Source: an uncultured Sphaerochaeta sp. (GTDB lineage: Bacteria; Spirochaetota; Spirochaetia; Sphaerochaetales; Sphaerochaetaceae). From it: a stretch of 64,000 bases of DNA. The stretch lies in the NCBI RefSeq assembly GCF_963666015.1, contig NZ_OY762555.1, positions 868,001-932,000 of the forward strand. The letters run 5' to 3'. Position numbers and translations under genes: made by a program. Under the pieces are notes generated by a model. It was not told the DNA's origin, did no database searches, and was given only the letters and a program-made list of their open reading frames with translations. Below, in pieces: positions 39,390-47,408 of the stretch (the stretch's first letter is position 1; each line of letters opens with the position of its first letter).

Positions 39390-39418
39390 TTGACATTATA
39401 CCCTACGGGGGTATATAA
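39390..39418 (+). promoter_or_regulatory. csoR promoter with CsoR operator in the spacer
   Basis: TTGACA (39390-39395) and ATATAA (39413-39418) with 17 bases between. The spacer holds TATACCC-TACGG-GGGTATA (39397-39415), the G-tract palindrome bound by apo-CsoR. Binding there would block RNA polymerase until copper(I) releases the repressor. Confidence 0.85.
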
Positions 39419-39425
39419 GTTAATT

Positions 39426-39704
39426 ATGATACAGGAAATCAAGACAAAGCTCGATCCACGGCTTGCGAGGATCGAGGGACAGGTAAAAGGGATTCGGAAC
39501 ATGGTACAGGAAGATAGATACTGTGTTGATATTCTGCTGCAGCTTTCAGCGGTGATCTCAGCATTGAAGAAAGTTGAGGACATGGTGATGGAGAATCACT
39601 TGAACACCTGTGTTGCGGATGCTATGAGAAGCAACGACGATGCTGAACAGAAGCAGAAAGTGGCTGAGTTAATGGATGTGATCGCAAAGTTTCGCAGGCA
39701 ATAA
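39426..39704 (+). CDS. csoR: Copper-sensing repressor CsoR
   Basis: A 92-residue, all-alpha repressor. The copper(I) ligands Cys33 (YCVDIL), His58 and Cys62 (ENHLNTC) are all present, and the N-terminal RLARIEGQVKGI motif is the DNA-binding surface of the family. The start at 39426 is close to the promoter and gives the expected size. A longer frame to 39390 would begin within the promoter. The gene precedes copZ and copA on the same strand but is separated from them by an antisense tRNA gene. Confidence 0.93.
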   Translation: MIQEIKTKLDPRLARIEGQVKGIRNMVQEDRYCVDILLQLSAVISALKKVEDMVMENHLNTCVADAMRSNDDAEQKQKVAELMDVIAKFRRQ

Positions 39705-39733
39705 AAAAGCAAGCAATCAATTCGACTGCTTGC
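39703..39733 (-). terminator. Terminator of the tRNA-Val gene
   Basis: On the minus strand GCAAGCA and TGCTTGC form a 7-bp stem with an 11-base loop, followed by six T residues. The T-run overlaps the csoR stop codon. Confidence 0.85.
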
Positions 39734-39736
39734 CTA

Positions 39737-39808
39737 TGGGCGATGCCAGGATTGAACTGGCGACTTCCACGATGTCAACGTGGCACTCTCCCGCTGAGTT
39801 AACCGCCC
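39737..39808 (-). tRNA. tRNA-Val (anticodon GAC)
   Basis: A 72-base cloverleaf on the minus strand: acceptor GGGCGGT with ATCGCCC (one G-T pair), D arm, anticodon stem CCACG/CGTGG with loop TTGACAT (anticodon GAC, valine), and T-arm CCAGTTCAATCCTGG. The discriminator is A. CCA is not encoded. It has its own promoter and terminator. Confidence 0.95.
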
Positions 39809-39825
39809 GTGTAAGTACAAGAGGG

Positions 39826-39854
39826 ATAGTAGCGGAAAAACCGTGGTCTGTCTA
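39826..39854 (-). promoter_or_regulatory. Promoter of the tRNA-Val gene
   Basis: Minus-strand TAGACA (39849-39854) and TACTAT (39826-39831) with a 17-base spacer. The predicted start is about ten bases before the mature tRNA 5' end. Confidence 0.75.
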
Positions 39855-39859
39855 GTGGT

Positions 39860-39889
39860 AAAAAGAAAAAATCCCCCTCCAGAGGGGAT
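39860..39889 (-). terminator. Antisense terminator-like hairpin between copZ and the tRNA promoter
   Basis: On the minus strand ATCCCC and GGGGAT pair around seven bases and are followed by TTTTTTCTTTTT. No minus-strand gene lies upstream, so it may insulate the tRNA promoter from antisense transcription of copZ-copA. Confidence 0.6.
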
Positions 39890-39906
39890 GATAGGAGTAT
39901 AGATTC

Positions 39907-40113
39907 ATGAAAACAATCATTCTAACCAAGGGAATGCACTGCAATGGATGTGAGACCAGAATGGTGAACGCACTAGAGCAGATAGAAGATATTAAATCTG
40001 CCAAGGCCGACGCAAAGAGTGGCAAGGTAGTAATCAAACATAAGAGCGAAGAGACCCTTAATGAAGCAAAGAGCTTGATCGGTGAAATAGGCTTCGAGGT
40101 GGTGGAGTCATGA
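39907..40113 (+). CDS. copZ: Copper chaperone CopZ
   Basis: A 68-residue heavy-metal-associated (HMA) domain protein that ferries copper(I) in the cytoplasm to CopA. The metal site is Cys12-x2-Cys15 in GMHCNGC, preceded by Met10. The beta-alpha-beta-beta-alpha-beta pattern is complete. AGGAG lies nine bases before the ATG. The stop overlaps the copA start as ATGA, so the two proteins are made in a coupled way. Confidence 0.94.
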   Translation: MKTIILTKGMHCNGCETRMVNALEQIEDIKSAKADAKSGKVVIKHKSEETLNEAKSLIGEIGFEVVES

Positions 40114-42311
40114 AGAAAGAGATACAGGTAGGAATCGGTGGGATGACCTGCGCTTCCTGCTCCTCTGCTGTTGAGCGAACACTCAACAAGCTGGACGGAG
40201 TGGAAAAAGCCCAGGTAAATCTTGCCACCGAGACCGCCACCATCTCCTTCGATGAGGATTCACTTGGACTCGAAGGGATCAAGAAGGCGGTCTCCAGGAT
40301 CGGCTATTCGGTAGTCGATAAACTCGATGCAAAAGAAAAGGATCTAGAGAAGCAGAAAGAGCTGAAGGCTCTGGGTAAGCGCCTCACTGTCTCTGCGGTG
40401 CTTAGCGTCTTCCTGATGGTCATCGCCATGGGTCCGATGCTCGGTCTCACACTCCCCTTCTCCCCGCTTACCAATGCCCTGCTCCAGATGGTTCTGGCTC
40501 TTGGCACCATGATAGCCGGCTCAGCGTTCTTCACCAAGGGTTTCTCAACGCTAGTGAAACGCGAACCAAATATGGATAGCCTGGTAGCCCTCGGGACCTC
40601 AGCGAGCTTCCTCTACAGCCTCTGGGGGGTCTCTGAGATATTCATGGGGAACCATATGGCTGCCCATAATCATCTCTACTTTGAGGGAGTTGGTGTGATC
40701 ATTACTTTGGTGATGCTTGGTCGCTACCTTGAGCATCGCAGCAAAGGAAAGACCGGAGAAGCCATCAGGAAACTGATGGAGCTTGCTCCCTCCACGGCTA
40801 CGGTCTTGCGAGAGGGAAAACAGGTTATCATCAGTGCAGATGAAGTGCAGATTGACGACATTATCATGGTTAAACCAGGAGAAAAACTCCCGGTTGATGG
40901 GGTGGTTCTCTCAGGCAGTTCATCCATAGATGAATCTCTCTTGACTGGTGAGAGTCTTCCCGTGGAAAAGAACCTAGGCAGTGAGGTGTATGCAGCTACA
41001 CTGAATACAACAGGCACGCTCCAGTACCGAGCAACAAAGGTTGGCGCCGATACTGCACTCGCTGCCATTATCACCTTGGTACAAGATGCCCAGGGGTCAA
41101 AGGCACCAATTGCTCGTGTTGCCGACAAGATATCTGGTATATTCGTCCCGATCGTCATGGGCATCTCGGTAGTTACCTTCCTCGCATGGATGCTCGCAGG
41201 CACTCCATTCGACATTGCCATCATGCGCGCGGTAAGTGTGTTGGTAATTGCCTGTCCCTGTAGTCTTGGACTCGCTACCCCAATCGCCATCATGGTCTCA
41301 ACAGGAAAGGGGGCAAAACTGGGAATACTGTTCCGTCATGCTGCAGCTATTGAACAGCTCAAGGATGTGCAGACGGTGATTTTCGACAAGACCGGTACAT
41401 TGACCGAGGGCAAGCCCAAGGTAACTGATGTACTGGGAGATAATCCTGATCTTCTTATGCAGCTGGCTGCCAGTGTTGAGAGCAGCAGCGAACACCCACT
41501 CTCTCATGCTGTGGTTGAAGCAGCGAAGGAGAAAAAGACTGCACTCCTGGAAACCCAGGACTTCAAGGCCTTGGTAGGCAGTGGAATCCAGGGAACCATT
41601 GAGGGAAAAATCATTCGGATCGGAAATGTTGCACTCATGAAGGAGAACAAGATTACCATTACCGATGAGGTAGAAGCACAACTTGCCAAGCTGAGCGACC
41701 AGGGTAAGACTCCTCTTCTAGTGGCTAAGGATACTGACATGGTGGGCATCATTGCTGTAGCCGATACCCTGAGACCAGAGACCACAGAAGCAGTAAAAAC
41801 CTTACGTGAAGCAGGATTGAAGACGATCATGCTGACCGGAGACAATGAACGTACAGCAAAGGCAATTGCAAAGCTTGCTGGTGTGGACTCCTATAAGGCT
41901 GAGCAGCTTCCACAGCAGAAAGAGGAGGCTATCACCGAGCTTGCAAGCAAAGGCAAGGTAGCAATGGTAGGGGATGGCATCAATGACGCCCCTGCCCTTG
42001 CAAAGGCTGATGTAGGTATTGCTGTTGGTAGTGCGACCGATGTTGCCAGGGAGACTGCTGATTTGGTGCTGGTGAGGAACAACCTGAAGGATGTTACCAA
42101 GTCGTTCCAGCTCTCACGGGCAACGATGAGGAATATCCACCAGAACCTGTTCTGGGCGTTCTTCTACAACACCCTCGGCATTCCTCTTGCAGCAGGTGTT
42201 CTTACCATCTTTGGAGGCCCTGGACTCAGCCCGATGTTTGCTGCATTTGCCATGTCGATGTCCAGTGTCTGTGTAGTGTTGAATGCATTGAGGTTGAATA
42301 GGTTTAAGTAA
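40110..42311 (+). CDS. copA: Copper(I)-exporting P1B-type ATPase CopA
   Basis: A 733-residue inner-membrane ATPase that exports copper(I). One N-terminal HMA domain has Cys14-x2-Cys17 (GMTCASC). Eight membrane segments follow, with the transport site Cys382-Pro-Cys384 ([10 protein letters not shown]), the phosphorylation site Asp426 (DKTGTLTEG), the HP motif SEHPLSHAV and the hinge [16 protein letters not shown]. The actuator motif is [10 protein letters not shown]. The operon ends at a large hairpin at 42323-42354. Confidence 0.95.
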   Translation: MKKEIQVGIGGMTCASCSSAVERTLNKLDGVEKAQVNLATETATISFDEDSLGLEGIKKAVSRIGYSVVDKLDAKEKDLEKQKELKALGKRLTVSAVLSVFLMVIAMGPMLGLTLPFSPLTNALLQMVLALGTMIAGSAFFTKGFSTLVKREPNMDSLVALGTSASFLYSLWGVSEIFMGNHMAAHNHLYFEGVGVIITLVMLGRYLEHRSKGKTGEAIRKLMELAPSTATVLREGKQVIISADEVQIDDIIMVKPGEKLPVDGVVLSGSSSIDESLLTGESLPVEKNLGSEVYAATLNTTGTLQYRATKVGADTALAAIITLVQDAQGSKAPIARVADKISGIFVPIVMGISVVTFLAWMLAGTPFDIAIMRAVSVLVIACPCSLGLATPIAIMVSTGKGAKLGILFRHAAAIEQLKDVQTVIFDKTGTLTEGKPKVTDVLGDNPDLLMQLAASVESSSEHPLSHAVVEAAKEKKTALLETQDFKALVGSGIQGTIEGKIIRIGNVALMKENKITITDEVEAQLAKLSDQGKTPLLVAKDTDMVGIIAVADTLRPETTEAVKTLREAGLKTIMLTGDNERTAKAIAKLAGVDSYKAEQLPQQKEEAITELASKGKVAMVGDGINDAPALAKADVGIAVGSATDVARETADLVLVRNNLKDVTKSFQLSRATMRNIHQNLFWAFFYNTLGIPLAAGVLTIFGGPGLSPMFAAFAMSMSSVCVVLNALRLNRFK

Positions 42312-42322
42312 AGAATAGCTAG

Positions 42323-42354
42323 GCCCCCACAGGAGTGAAAACTCCTGTGGGGGC
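42323..42354. terminator. Terminator stem-loop after copA
   Basis: A perfect 14-bp stem, GCCCCCACAGGAGT and ACTCCTGTGGGGGC, closed by a GAAA tetraloop. The following T-tract is weak (TATTTA). It separates copA from the convergent fic gene. Confidence 0.8.
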
Positions 42355-42382
42355 TATTTATGGCCCAAAACACAATGCAACA

Positions 42383-43204
42383 CTAGAGCAACTCCTCCAA
42401 CTTCTTTTTTTCTTGCCCCTTATTATCACCTAGAGATCTTTCAACCTTCTTCTCCCATGTCTTTTCAACAGCAGAGAGAAAAAATGTGTACAGGGGTTCA
42501 AGGTCTTCCTGTCTGTCATAAGAACGTAGCCCCTCGAAGTATAGTGATCGATCCTCTTCGTACACAATGAGTGGAGGATGATCATTGCTCATGAGAAAAT
42601 AGTTAAGCAGTGTTCGTCCCACCCGTCCGTTCCCATCTGCAAAAGGATGGATGTATTCAAAACGTGCATGAAAGTAGGTTGCGGCTTTGAGAAGCGTTTC
42701 TGGCGATAGCTCTTTTCTCTCTGACAGATCTCGCATTTCTGAAAGTAGCAGAGCAATATCATGTGGAACATTCTCTGGTGATGAACCCACTTCAAGCAAT
42801 CCTGTAACGTAGTCATGTTTCTTGAACTCACCTGGGCGTTCTTCTTTTTCTAGATAACGTCTCTCATCATACGTTCCAGCCGTAAGAATTGCATGAACGT
42901 CCTTAACCAGATCAACGGTAAGAGGTTCTTTTGCAATAATCCTAGGCAAGAGAAATTCATAGCAGGTCTTTTGGTTCTGCTGTTCAAAAAGGGTGCGAGG
43001 GTCGCCTGTAAAAGCGCTAACTGTGTTGTTATGGAATATTTCATGAGTATCATTAAACGATATGGCATCATTCTCAATCTTTGCAGAGTGATAAGCAAAC
43101 AAAATCCTAAAGTTATCAAGGTGCTGGTTCAAAGATGCTGGGGTTTGTATTGTAAAGCTTTTCCAGAGAAAAACTGCTTTATGATAGATGCTTTCAGATT
43201 GCAT
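42383..43204 (-). CDS. Fic-family protein with N-terminal autoinhibitory motif
   Basis: A 273-residue Fic protein that would transfer AMP from ATP to hydroxyl side chains of target proteins, or in some relatives remove it. The active-site loop HPFADGNGRVGR starts with His186 and is intact. The inhibitory helix motif (S/T)xxxE(G/N) appears as SAKIEN at residues 40-45, placing it with class II Fic proteins that hold the inhibitor in the same chain ahead of the Fic core. No winged-helix domain is seen. No antitoxin gene lies next to it. Confidence 0.92.
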   Translation of the reverse strand: MQSESIYHKAVFLWKSFTIQTPASLNQHLDNFRILFAYHSAKIENDAISFNDTHEIFHNNTVSAFTGDPRTLFEQQNQKTCYEFLLPRIIAKEPLTVDLVKDVHAILTAGTYDERRYLEKEERPGEFKKHDYVTGLLEVGSSPENVPHDIALLLSEMRDLSERKELSPETLLKAATYFHARFEYIHPFADGNGRVGRTLLNYFLMSNDHPPLIVYEEDRSLYFEGLRSYDRQEDLEPLYTFFLSAVEKTWEKKVERSLGDNKGQEKKKLEELL

Positions 43205-43336
43205 GCGACAGACTCCTTATATTGTTCCAGTATATCATATGCAGAGAGTATCTATGAGTGGATGTCTAATACAATCAAACAGCATCTGAAACATACCAGT
43301 AAGCCATGGCAGAACCCAACGAATAATACACGAGAG

Positions 43337-43367
43337 AAACCTTTGGATATATTCAAAGGGTTTTTCT
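43337..43367 (+). terminator. Orphan rho-independent terminator
   Basis: AAACCTTTG and CAAAGGGTTT pair and are followed by TTTTTCTTC. It is oriented for plus-strand transcripts, yet no plus-strand gene ends before it: the stretch 43205-43336 has no supported coding region. Confidence 0.6.
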
Positions 43368-43388
43368 TCTATTCCTAGGGTCATCATC

Positions 43389-43416
43389 TTGTGTCATACC
43401 CATCCTATTTTATACT
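43389..43416 (+). promoter_or_regulatory. Promoter of the first small lipoprotein gene
   Basis: TTGTGT (43389-43394) and TATACT (43411-43416) with a 16-base spacer, about 30 bases before the ATG. Confidence 0.5.
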
Positions 43417-43446
43417 GATAGTAGATTCTGTCTGAAGGAGACCTAG

Positions 43447-43866
43447 ATGAAAAAGCTTAGTATTCTCGTGCTGTTGGTCATTGGGCTATTGGTATTTGTT
43501 GGGTGTGATGGGGAGATTGGAGGAAATACTACTCTTGATTGGACAACGGTAGCAACGGAATGGACTAATGACGATGGTGATCATTTGAGCTACGTTACTC
43601 AAGATGGAGATACTTGGATTGACCTAGCTTGGTATAATACGCCGGGAGATGAAAACACCTATGTGATGTGTTTTATTGAAAACTTTACTGTTGAAGATAG
43701 CGTTCTAACGGGAGTGTATGACTATGATGAAGATGAAGAAGATATCTGGTTTGATATCGTCATCACCTTCACATACACAGAAAGTACTGAGACCCTATCC
43801 TTAACTTGCTCAGGAGAGGGTGTCCTTGATGGAAAATCCTTTAGCTTCACTCCTGACGCAAGCTAG
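43447..43866 (+). CDS. Small lipoprotein, family member A
   Basis: A 139-residue lipoprotein of unknown function. The signal peptide ends in the lipobox VFVGC (Cys20). The mature part is acidic and beta-rich, with an Asp/Glu run (YDYDEDEEDIW) and the closing motif LSLTCSGEGVLDGKSF. That motif recurs in the lipoproteins at 49970-50434 and 50664-51443, so the three form a family. AAGGAG precedes the ATG. It stands alone between a promoter and a terminator. Confidence 0.8.
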   Translation: MKKLSILVLLVIGLLVFVGCDGEIGGNTTLDWTTVATEWTNDDGDHLSYVTQDGDTWIDLAWYNTPGDENTYVMCFIENFTVEDSVLTGVYDYDEDEEDIWFDIVITFTYTESTETLSLTCSGEGVLDGKSFSFTPDAS

Positions 43867-44176
43867 ATATAACTTCTTTATCCTGCCTTCTCTATTCGAT
43901 AAACTGTATAACATTATGAAAAATCTTCAAGAATCTTTAAAGGATACTTGAAGATTTTTTGTTCTCTTTGAATACCATGGATCACTACAAATACACTTTG
44001 AAAATTCTGGCAAGATTCTTTGAAATTTCTGTTTAAGGAATGTGAAGAATTTTCTCTCTGTGTGAAAATAATGTGAATCTGTAAAGATATTTGAAGATGA
44101 CTCAAACTTGACGATTTCTGGTTCTGTTTTTATTCCTCCCATTAGATCTTTCTAATAATGCGGAGGAAAATGTATC
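43867..44176. other. Intergenic region with terminator and T-rich repeats
   Basis: A 310-base stretch without a gene. It begins with the terminator at 43921-43960. After it come several loose copies of a TTTGAA-GAT/ATT pattern (about 44003-44100, for example TTTGAAAATTC, TTTGAAATTTC, GTGAAGAATTTTC, TTTGAAGATG). No promoter could be fixed with confidence, but the following gene has GGAGGAAA before its ATG. Confidence 0.4.
43921..43960 (+). terminator. Rho-independent terminator of lipoprotein A
   Basis: AAATCTTCAAG and CTTGAAGATTT form an 11-bp stem around a 15-base loop and run into TTTTTT. Confidence 0.85.
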
Positions 44177-45337
44177 ATGAAACAGAACAATCGGATGTTT
44201 GGTTTGCTACTTATCTTCATGGTTGCAGTCATGCCACTCTTTGCTGACTACGAAGGGCTTTCAATCTCTACCAACTACCCTTCCCTGAATGTCAGCTCCT
44301 CTGACATGATCACCTTCGACCTTAAGGTGAAGAACTACAACCTTGCTCCACAGCGGGTCAATCTCACATTGACTGGGTTACCCAGAGGATGGGAATACCA
44401 ATTTGTTGGTGGAGGTGGTCTGGTAAATGCAGTCTTTGCTGAACCTGATTCAACCTCCAATGTGCAACTTTGGGTAATTCCTGAGGCTACAGGGAGAGAG
44501 GCCACCAATACATTCTCGGTACACGCAGAAGGAGAAGAGGATGCTTCCTTCACATTGCCACTCACCATTACCATGGGAAAAGAACTACCACAGAGACTCG
44601 CACTCGATACGGAACTACCAGTTATCAAGGGAGACCCCTCTTCTGATTTCACATTCAACGTCACACTCAGGAACAACAGTGCAGCGGAGACACTTATTGA
44701 CCTCTATGCCGATGTGCCCCAGGGATTTTATGCGTCGTTCAAGGAGCAGTATGGGTCGAAGTCAGTCAACACTCTCTCCCTGAATGCGGGATCGTCAAAA
44801 ACCATTCAGGTAACGGTATCCCCCTCCTCCGGTGTTGCTGAGGGCAGCTATCCTATTACAGTAATCGCACGATCCTCTGGAGCTGAGGCTTCGGTACCGG
44901 TCACCCTTGAAGTACAAGGCCAGGCAAAACTCAGTCTTACAGGACAGGGAGGCCTGCTCAGTGCCAGCGCTGTTGCAGGGAAAGAGAAGGTGATTGACTT
45001 GGAGCTGGAGAATACGGGGAGTGCTGAGGCAAAGCATGTTGAACTCTCTTCCTATACACCCTCCAACTGGACAGTCTCCTATGATCCCTCTGTGGTGGAA
45101 TCTCTGCCTGCCGGAGAGAAAGTTACGGTGAAAGCAACCGTAAAACCGTCTGGAGAGGCACTTACTGGAGACTACAGTCTCACCCTCAAGGCAAACAGTG
45201 AGAATGCCGGCAATATCTCAGAAAAATTCAGGATCACGGTTCGAACTTCTTCTCTCTGGGGCATTATATCAGTAGGTATCATAGCTGCCGCCGCAGTTCT
45301 GTTGGTATTTGCAGTGAAGAAGTTCGGACGTCGATAA
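44177..45337 (+). CDS. NEW3-domain exported membrane protein, partner of an ABC exporter
   Basis: A 386-residue protein. A signal peptide (LLLIFMVAVMPLFA) leads into three consecutive immunoglobulin-like NEW3 repeats of about 110 residues (recurring patterns L-x-L-x-G-L-P-x-G-W and E-G-x-Y-P-I-T-V), and a C-terminal membrane helix (SLWGIISVGIIAAAAVLLVF) ends in Lys/Arg. This layout is common for anchored extracytoplasmic proteins placed beside ABC-2 transporters. The ATPase gene follows after 14 bases, so all three proteins probably act together. Confidence 0.85.
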   Translation: MKQNNRMFGLLLIFMVAVMPLFADYEGLSISTNYPSLNVSSSDMITFDLKVKNYNLAPQRVNLTLTGLPRGWEYQFVGGGGLVNAVFAEPDSTSNVQLWVIPEATGREATNTFSVHAEGEEDASFTLPLTITMGKELPQRLALDTELPVIKGDPSSDFTFNVTLRNNSAAETLIDLYADVPQGFYASFKEQYGSKSVNTLSLNAGSSKTIQVTVSPSSGVAEGSYPITVIARSSGAEASVPVTLEVQGQAKLSLTGQGGLLSASAVAGKEKVIDLELENTGSAEAKHVELSSYTPSNWTVSYDPSVVESLPAGEKVTVKATVKPSGEALTGDYSLTLKANSENAGNISEKFRITVRTSSLWGIISVGIIAAAAVLLVFAVKKFGRR

Positions 45338-45351
45338 CAGGAGGTAATACA

Positions 45352-46299
45352 ATGGGCAACGAAATTGTATTGAACGTTTCCCATCTGTCAAAGCAGTACC
45401 GCAAGGGAGTTAAAGCAGTGGATGATATCTCCTTTTCCCTCAAGGAAGGAGAGATCTTTGGGCTGCTTGGGCCCAATGGCTCAGGAAAGACCACGACCAT
45501 CCTTATGCTGCTGGGACTCCTGGAGAGTACGGAAGGATCTGTGGAAGTGCTGGGTTACAATCCATTTCGCACACCGTTGGCAGTAAAAAGACAGGTGGGC
45601 TACATGCCTGACACCATAGGCTTCTATGAGTACATGACAGCTTATGAGAACCTCGATTATACAGCCAGGTTCCTTGGTCTGGATGCAGATGAGAGGGAAA
45701 GACGCATCAAGGCATCAATTGCCAAGATGCGATTGACTGATCGTATGCATGACAAGGTCAAGACATACTCGCATGGCATGAAACGTAGACTGGGACTAGC
45801 AGAATTACTGGTCAAGGAACCAAGGATCGCCATCCTGGATGAGCCTACCCAAGGACTCGATCCCCAATCCATTCGTGAATTCCTCTCCCTGATCGCTTCC
45901 CTTCGTGACAGCGAAGGGATGACCTTCCTTCTCTCCAGCCATCAGCTGGATGAGGTACAGTCCGTCTGTGACAGGGTCGGACTCTTCTCAGAAGGGAAGT
46001 TGATCAGCTTTGGTTCCGTGGATTCACTGGGAGAGGAGCACTTCGGCAAGGAGGTCCTTATAGACTTGCAGGCAGAGGGCAAGGAAAACCTGGAACTCCT
46101 TCTGAAGAAACAGAAAGGAGTGATAGCTGTGAACAAACAAGGTGAAAACCACTATCTGGTCACAGCAAGTGAAGATATCAGGCAAAACCTTGCCCAGCTG
46201 GTATTCAGTACAGGGTGCAATCTTACATCGCTTGAATTAAAGAAGCACTCACTGAATGAGATTTATCAGTTGGCATACAAGGAGGCGAGCAATGAATAA
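45352..46299 (+). CDS. ABC transporter ATPase, ABC-2 type
   Basis: A 315-residue ATPase. Walker A is GPNGSGKTTT (residues 43-52), the Q-loop is RQVGYMPDTIG, the signature SHGMKRRLGLAELL stands in for LSGGQ, and Walker B is RIAILDEPTQGLDP. A C-terminal extension of about 80 residues is typical of the ABC-2 drug, antibiotic or polysaccharide exporters. It overlaps the permease gene by eight bases. Substrate is unknown. Confidence 0.94.
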   Translation: MGNEIVLNVSHLSKQYRKGVKAVDDISFSLKEGEIFGLLGPNGSGKTTTILMLLGLLESTEGSVEVLGYNPFRTPLAVKRQVGYMPDTIGFYEYMTAYENLDYTARFLGLDADERERRIKASIAKMRLTDRMHDKVKTYSHGMKRRLGLAELLVKEPRIAILDEPTQGLDPQSIREFLSLIASLRDSEGMTFLLSSHQLDEVQSVCDRVGLFSEGKLISFGSVDSLGEEHFGKEVLIDLQAEGKENLELLLKKQKGVIAVNKQGENHYLVTASEDIRQNLAQLVFSTGCNLTSLELKKHSLNEIYQLAYKEASNE

Positions 46300-47230
46300 A
46301 CGTGAGGGTTCTGCATTGGCTGGCTTGAAAGTGATCTGGCTGAAAGAGATGCAGGATTATGCAGGAAATATCAGGATGATCATCCTGATGCTCCTGATCA
46401 TCCTCACAGCAGGAGCCAGCATGTATGTTGCAGCCCAGACACTTCGTTCTTTTGTCGGAGAGGACTCATTCATGCTGCTCAATCTCTTCACGATCAGCCA
46501 AGACCCCATCCCATCCTTTCTCTCTTTCATCTCCTTTCTGGTTCCTCTTACCGGTATCGCCCTGGGGTTTGATGCGATCAACTCAGAGTATCAGAACAGG
46601 ACACTGGGAAGAGTACTTTCACAGCCGATCTATCGGGATGTACTGCTCTTTGGTAAAGCTTTGGGAGCAGTAAGCGCCATGGCGATTGTATTACTAGCGC
46701 TCTGGCTGTTGGTCATCGGATGCGCGATGTTGTTCCTCGGAGTACCACCTTCTGGAGAACAGATTGCAAGGGCTTTTGCCTTTTATGTAATCACCCTGCT
46801 CTACGCACTGCTTTGGTATTTGGTTGGTATGATGTTCTCCATCATGTTCCGCCAGAGTGCTGTATCAGCATTGGTATCTATCGCATTATGGCTCTTCTTC
46901 ATGATCTTCTGGCCCATGATCTCCCAGCTCCTTGCCTATGCACTTGGAGGAGGAGACAGCTTCCAGAGTGCAAAACTGGAAGTGATGCTCGGAAGAGTTT
47001 CACCCTACAGACTCCATACAGAGTCGGCATTGGCAATTCTGAATCCATCAACCAGATCCTTGGGGGTTGTTCTCTTCAGCCAATTGCAGGGGGCTATCAT
47101 GGGCAGTGCCCTACCCTTTGGCCAGAGCATGCTACTCATATGGCCACACGTTACAGCCTTCCTGGCTACAATCATCCTGTTGTTTGTGGTGGCATATGTA
47201 CTATTTCAGCGGAAAGAGATCAGGATGTAA
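46292..47230 (+). CDS. ABC-2 family transporter permease
   Basis: A 312-residue inner-membrane protein with about six hydrophobic segments. The N-terminal region (VIWLKEMQDYAGNIRMIILM) and the segment DAINSEYQNRTLGRVLSQPI belong to the ABC-2 (NosY/YhaP-like) permease family. The start at 46292 has AAGGAGG upstream and overlaps the ATPase gene. A longer frame to 46256 lacks a ribosome site. Its final 35 bases, VLFQRKEIRM plus stop, reappear at 49699-49733. A terminator follows the stop. Confidence 0.9.
   Translation: MNKREGSALAGLKVIWLKEMQDYAGNIRMIILMLLIILTAGASMYVAAQTLRSFVGEDSFMLLNLFTISQDPIPSFLSFISFLVPLTGIALGFDAINSEYQNRTLGRVLSQPIYRDVLLFGKALGAVSAMAIVLLALWLLVIGCAMLFLGVPPSGEQIARAFAFYVITLLYALLWYLVGMMFSIMFRQSAVSALVSIALWLFFMIFWPMISQLLAYALGGGDSFQSAKLEVMLGRVSPYRLHTESALAILNPSTRSLGVVLFSQLQGAIMGSALPFGQSMLLIWPHVTAFLATIILLFVVAYVLFQRKEIRM
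47196..47230 (+). repeat. Direct repeat, copy 1 (3' end of the permease gene)
   Basis: The last 35 bases of the permease gene, from ATG-TACTATTTC to the stop, match 49699-49733 at 32 of 35 positions. Confidence 0.8.
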
Positions 47231-47237
47231 GGCATAT

Positions 47238-47262
47238 GAGCCCCCAAGAGGGGCTCTCTTCT
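47238..47262 (+). terminator. Terminator of the NEW3/ABC-2 operon
   Basis: GAGCCCC and GGGGCTC pair around five bases, followed by TCTTCTT. Confidence 0.8.
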
Positions 47263-47408
47263 TCCAGTGTACAAACCTAAGCACCATAACTGAAAAACAA
47301 GAATTGAATACCAAGTTACTTATATACATAAATTATAGCGCATATAAGGACACCCAAGAAAATACTCAAACTTTGGCTCCTCCTAAAGTGGGAACATTAA
47401 AATACTCT

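Noticed and set aside
44003..44100. Degenerate TTTGAA-type repeats before the NEW3 gene as a regulatory array
   Set aside because: The copies are irregular in spacing and sequence and are likely to arise from AT-rich composition.
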